The notes beneath the pieces are model-generated. The model was not told where the DNA came from, ran no database searches, and saw nothing but the letters and a program-made list of their open reading frames with translations. From Candidatus Bartonella washoeensis Sb944nv (GTDB taxonomy: Bacteria > Pseudomonadota > Alphaproteobacteria > Rhizobiales > Rhizobiaceae), in the NCBI RefSeq assembly GCF_000278135.1, contig NZ_JH725024.1:397001-429125 (forward strand): a stretch of DNA of 32,125 nt. The letters run 5' to 3'. Position 1 is the stretch's first letter. The number at the start of each line of letters is the position of its first letter. This document shows positions 28,353-32,125 of this stretch, in pieces. Made by a program: the position numbers and the translations under genes.

Positions 28353-29767
28353 TATGAATTTTTAAGCGTAAAAAACGTAGCTGAAATATTTTTACCACGA
28401 AAAGCACACAACCAACCTCTCATAACACCCGCCCCCACCAATAAATCCAAAGATAACCATCCCTTGTCATGAACGCTAAAGGAAACACCCATCATCATGG
28501 GCATCAAAGAGCTCTACCGGCAAAAAACAGCCACCCGTATAACAATCTCATCCATCTCTCACCCAAAAATCACTTTTGATACGGCACTGTGTATTGTTCG
28601 TCCTCAATTTTATTTTCTTAAAATCCTTGACTCTTAGAGTGAAAATTTCTTTTTAAGTTAAAAAAACAACTGCTAAAGTAACTTTTTATTTTGAGATTCT
28701 GCTGTGAAAACCGCATCCATTTCATCATCATCTTTGTCAAACTCAGAGTGTTCATCACATCTGGCAAGCCCCCAAATATCCGAATTTATGAAATAACAGT
28801 CTTTTTTTGTTCCCTTCGCTACAATTTTGTTATGGTCTCATTCCTTGATACCTTCTTTAAAAGTTGCAAAATTAAGGTATTCTGGTTCTTCAGTTGAAAA
28901 GTCACAGATCAAAAACGCATCGAGAATAGGCTGATCTCATGTTACCTGATAAAATCATAAATCCACTTCATCTTCATCTAACATTTTCCTCACTTGCCAC
29001 AACAGAACAAAAAAAGTTTTCATCCCAATAAACGAGAGCCCAAAGATCATACACCGACTATCGGACGCTCCTGAAAATGTGCTTTAGGGGAAGATCTTTA
29101 AATCCAAAGTTTGAAGGAGGACGCTGAAATAATTTTTTAATATCCTCAAGTTTTTCAAGAATAAAAGGATTCTTTTCATAGAGCAGAGTAAAATCGTATT
29201 GGAGCATTATATTTCTCCATTAACGCATTCATTTTATGAAAAGATGCACATTATCAACAAGTTACTATTATAGCATCTTACAATTTACCCCAATATTTTC
29301 CTGTAAAAGTTATTCGATCTAAATCATTTGATTGTTTTTTGAAACTTAAAAAAGTTTTTTAGGATAAAACGCTCTAGCCCTCTTTATCTTTCAATAATAC
29401 TAGATTTTGTGCTGTCAACAAAAGAACAACAAAGCATTTGATGCCAATAAATGCGAATTCAAAGGCTAAGCCACTATGAACTTTCAATATTTTTATAAAC
29501 TTTTAGGAAGGGGCCTTACGTGAAACCCTTGAATTTTTTCAGTGTTTTTGTTCATTAAAATGTTATCATCGCATCTCAGAAGAACGCGTTTTATAGTGAA
29601 TAGGGCTTTTTTCACTCTTAACAAAATCTCTCTTTTATGCCGCACGGGCTCAAAAATCGATTTTGAACGCGTGTATAAGAACGCTTAAACGAGCAAAATA
29701 CAGATCTTAAAAATTGAATCTCAAATTTCCAAAATATTTTGAATAATCGCTTCTATAAAGACTTTTA
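28353..29767. other. Long gene-poor stretch between the peroxiredoxin gene and hisS
   Basis: About 1.4 kb with no recognised gene. Two loosely similar phrases occur near 28998-29045 and 29415-29465 (ACAGAACAAAAAAAG, then CCAATAAACG; and AAAGAACAACAAAG, then CCAATAAATG), suggesting an old duplication. A 49-codon frame on the - strand is listed separately. Confidence 0.45.
29058..29207 (-). CDS. Possible small protein of unknown function
   Basis: This is a 49-codon frame on the - strand, starting MLQYDFTLLYEKNP and ending KHIFRSVR, with GGAGAAATATA just before the ATG. I do not recognise it. It is rich in charged and aromatic residues, with no membrane segment or signal peptide. It may be the surviving start of a longer decayed gene. 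Confidence 0.25.
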   Translation of the reverse strand: MLQYDFTLLYEKNPFILEKLEDIKKLFQRPPSNFGFKDLPLKHIFRSVR

Positions 29768-31258
29768 CTATGACCGCCTTTGGGCTGCTAAAATATCTTG
29801 TACTGCTTTGACCAATTGTTCTTCATCAACTGTTATTTGTGCTGGTCGACTTTCGCGCCATGTTTGATTATCCTTAATTTCATGAGATAATCGCGTCCCT
29901 TCAATCAAATCTTTGATCTGTATTTTTCTGCTCTCGCGTTCTTGTGATCCTTGAATCACCACACAAGGCGCTTGGCGCCGATCCGCATATTTCATCTGCG
30001 CTTTAATCCCCGATGCCCCCAAATAGAGTTCAGCACGAATTCCCGCATGGCGCAACTGCATGACCATTTTTTGATATCGTGCAACCACCTCTGGCTCTTT
30101 ATCCATCATCAGCACCACAACCGGCCCAGTCGTCTCCTTCATAGGCAACTTTCCAAGGTTTTGTAAAGCAGCTATCAATCGTGAAATCCCTATTGAAAAA
30201 CCTGTTGCTGGAATGTTTTCACCACGAAAGCGTGCCACCAACCCATCATAGCGTCCACCACCACCAACTGAGCCAAAAACAACCTTTTGTCCATCATCAT
30301 TAAAAACATCAAAAAGCAATGTAGCCTCAAAAACAGGACCTGTATAATAATCCAGCCCACGCACCACCGATGGGTCAATTTTGATACGATTCTGAGTGCC
30401 ATTTGCAGCAAAAATTGCCTGCATTTCCTCAAGCTCACGAATCCCTTCAAGTCCTTGAGCATGATCACCAACAACTTTTTTAAGAGCATCAAGTGTTTCC
30501 TCTGCTGTTTCAGCCCCAGCAGCGGTTAAGGAAAGAATACAATCAATCTCTTTGTCCTTAAGCTCCGCTCCTTTTGTAAAATCACCACTTTCATCCAAAC
30601 GCCCCTTACCCAAAAGCAAACGCACACCTTCAGGACCAAATTTATCCAGTTTATCAATTGCTCTTAAGACAGTTAAGCGCTTTTCAACCTGCTCATTCCC
30701 CCCCAAACCAATTTTCTCTAAAACGCACTCTAGAATTTTTCGGTTATTAAGGCGAATGGCATAATCATGATGCTGAAATCCTAATTTTTCTAAGCTATCT
30801 GCTGCCATCATACAAATTTCAGCATCAGCTGCTACCGTTTGTGTTCCCACAATATCCGCATCAAACTGCATAAATTGCCGAAACCGCCCTGGCCCGGGTT
30901 TTTCATTGCGGAAAACAAAGCCAAGACGATAACTGCGATAAGGTTTTGGTAAAGTTTCAAAATTCTCTGCAAAATAACGCGCAAGGGGCGCAGTAAGATC
31001 ATAGCGCAAAGACATCCATTGTTCATCATCATCTTGTAGCGAAAAAACACCTGCGTTTGGACGATCTGAATCAGGTAAAAACTTGCCCAATACATCTGTA
31101 TATTCAAAAATTGGCGTTTCAAGCGCTTCAAAACCGTAAAGTTCATAAACTTCACGAATTTGCGCAATCATTGTTTCAGTTGCATAAAGCTGTGCGCTTG
31201 TGCGATCAATAAAACCACGGGGTAAGCGAGCTTTGGTTTTTTCTTGTTTTGATGACAT
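29768..31258 (-). CDS. hisS: Histidyl-tRNA synthetase
   Basis: This class IIa synthetase charges tRNA-His. The fold and motifs are clear: [11 protein letters not shown] near the start, [29 protein letters not shown] as motif 2, the histidine-binding [11 protein letters not shown] and GGGGRYDGL, then GFSIGISRL as motif 3, and a C-terminal anticodon-binding domain. I place the start at the ATG at 31258 (MSSKQEKTK, 496 residues), with AGAG about 6 bases upstream; a TTG six codons further up (31276) is in frame and possible. The length is at the long end of bacterial HisRS but usual for alphaproteobacteria. Confidence 0.95.
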   Translation of the reverse strand: MSSKQEKTKARLPRGFIDRTSAQLYATETMIAQIREVYELYGFEALETPIFEYTDVLGKFLPDSDRPNAGVFSLQDDDEQWMSLRYDLTAPLARYFAENFETLPKPYRSYRLGFVFRNEKPGPGRFRQFMQFDADIVGTQTVAADAEICMMAADSLEKLGFQHHDYAIRLNNRKILECVLEKIGLGGNEQVEKRLTVLRAIDKLDKFGPEGVRLLLGKGRLDESGDFTKGAELKDKEIDCILSLTAAGAETAEETLDALKKVVGDHAQGLEGIRELEEMQAIFAANGTQNRIKIDPSVVRGLDYYTGPVFEATLLFDVFNDDGQKVVFGSVGGGGRYDGLVARFRGENIPATGFSIGISRLIAALQNLGKLPMKETTGPVVVLMMDKEPEVVARYQKMVMQLRHAGIRAELYLGASGIKAQMKYADRRQAPCVVIQGSQERESRKIQIKDLIEGTRLSHEIKDNQTWRESRPAQITVDEEQLVKAVQDILAAQRRS

Positions 31259-31276
31259 GTTTTTCTCTAGCAACAA

Positions 31277-31501
31277 TATGTATTCACAGATGAATCTGTG
31301 TCTATCTTATAGAAACAAACGCTGCAATAACTTTATCAACTAAGAACTTGTAGCAACATTTATAAGCCTTTGTTTTCAAAGAAACACCTCATTATTGTTC
31401 CCAAATCCCTCGCACGACCCCATTCCGCAGAGGATATTGTGTAAAATCCATTGCCATCCTCTTTTTTACATTTATGAAGTTACAAGCTACCCACCATATT
31501 C
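31277..31501. other. Intergenic stretch upstream of hisS
   Basis: It should contain the hisS promoter on the - strand. I could not assign hexamers with confidence. Confidence 0.3.
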
Positions 31502-31699
31502 TTATATTTGATATTTGCTAAAGCCTAATGTTGCGACTGCTCTTGCATTGAGAAGAGGCAGAAGAGGCATTTTCACCCTTTTCTTAAATGATTTCATCCA
31601 CACACCAACCTCACTTGTAACATGCAAGGCAATGGTTATGATGGATTCAATATCAACAGGTCTGAAATGAGAGAATTTTACTGTATTTGGAGCGCTCAT
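31502..31699 (-). pseudogene. Module copy D: small frame like the start of the integrase remnant
   Basis: This 65-residue frame starts MSAPNTVKFSHFRPVDIES, then TIALHVTSEVGVWMKSF. It matches the first 40 residues of the frame at 11984-12535, and the two share the DNA before the start (GTAACTTGAATGA). The rest (PLLPLLNARAVATLGF) does not match an integrase. It is the best preserved module copy, with its own start. It may be a complete short gene or a truncated one; I cannot tell. Confidence 0.5.
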
Positions 31700-32026
31700 T
31701 CAAGTTACAAAACAATAAATTATCTTTATAAATCAATATATTGATTTTTACAAAGGCGCTGTTTTTTCCCTTAGTATAACCCGCTATGAAATGGTTTGCA
31801 CTTTCAATATTAAAATGAAAATTCTGCATTGGCATTTTTATATTTCGCTCTTATAGACATTGTCTAAAAATGAGGAAAAGCCAAAGACGAGCACTATCCC
31901 AAAGACAAGCACCATCATTGTATTTCTAACATTCAATATTGCCACTACATCTTACACTTCAAGGTTCATAGATCTCCTATTCAATCCACCTTTTTGAACT
32001 GCAATCGCGTGATTTTTGCTGATAAA
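31700..32026. other. Intergenic stretch before the heptamer array
   Basis: No gene is seen. GACGAGCACTATCC and GACAAGCACCATC (about 31888-31916) form a short imperfect direct repeat. Confidence 0.35.
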
Positions 32027-32125
32027 GGTGACAGGTGACAGGTGACAGGTGACAGGTGACAGGTGACAGGTGACAGGTGACAGGTGACAGGTGACAGGTG
32101 ACAGGTGACAGGTGACAGGTGACAG
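32027..32125. repeat. 7-bp tandem array (GGTGACA), about 14 copies, open to the right edge
   Basis: Fourteen perfect copies of GGTGACA plus one base run to the window end with no mismatch. On the + strand every frame meets TGA; on the - strand all frames stay open and would read CHLSPVT repeats. Perfect short-unit arrays change length by replication slippage. Confidence 0.97.

Noticed and set aside
32027-32125. Heptamer array considered as an origin or iteron cluster
   Set aside because: There are no DnaA boxes or replication genes nearby, and the units are perfect and directly adjacent, which fits slippage better than protein binding sites.

Overview
The window is a piece of a Bartonella chromosome. 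The evidence is a run of Bartonella effector protein (Bep) genes with BID secretion domains, tyrosine-motif arrays and a Fic domain, set in an AT-rich background with housekeeping proteins of alphaproteobacterial type. A Bep array of this kind points to a species with a VirB/VirD4 type IV secretion system. The secretion machinery itself is not in the window and presumably lies to the left. I infer genus Bartonella with high confidence; species and Bep names cannot be settled by eye.

Region 1 (1-11480) is the effector array, all on the + strand. A 5'-truncated tyrosine-motif/BID effector (1-896) is followed by an effector with eight YAxV-type tyrosine motifs, six of them in a 22-residue tandem repeat (1209-2327). 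Next come three effectors with two BID domains each (2655-4055, 4375-6345, 6553-7773), whose N-termini mix tyrosine motifs with PxxPxR proline motifs. Last is a large decaying Fic gene (7984-11140). It appears to be a fusion of two Fic-OB-BID effectors and carries a frameshift, a lost start codon and an early stop. Each gene has its own leader; the first two intact leaders share a terminator hairpin, a sigma70-like promoter and further conserved sequence. A vestigial sixth leader with no gene lies at about 11180-11480.

Region 2 (11481-12978) is a decayed boundary holding the 5' part of a P4-type integrase gene. Region 3 (12979-16886) is a compact + strand housekeeping block: murJ, trpS, a universal stress protein and an Nfu-type iron-sulfur scaffold.

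Region 4 (16887-21681) is accessory and decayed. It holds a frameshifted MFS exporter, a PhnA/YjdM-like zinc-ribbon protein and a frameshifted DUF488 gene. Two inverted copies of a degenerate module, also found at the start of the integrase remnant and again near 31.6 kb, flank the exporter and the PhnA gene.

Region 5 (21632-28352) is core: groEL and groES on the - strand behind a CIRCE operator and a strong promoter, fumC on +, pgm on - with a duplicated scrap of its own 3' end next door, and a peroxiredoxin on +. Region 6 is a 1.5 kb stretch with little in it, then hisS on -, another module copy, and a 7-bp tandem array running off the right edge.

The most interesting material is the effector array: paired SH2-type and SH3-type docking motifs made by tandem repeats, and the double-Fic fusion in which one Fic motif is canonical and the other has lysine in place of the acidic residue.
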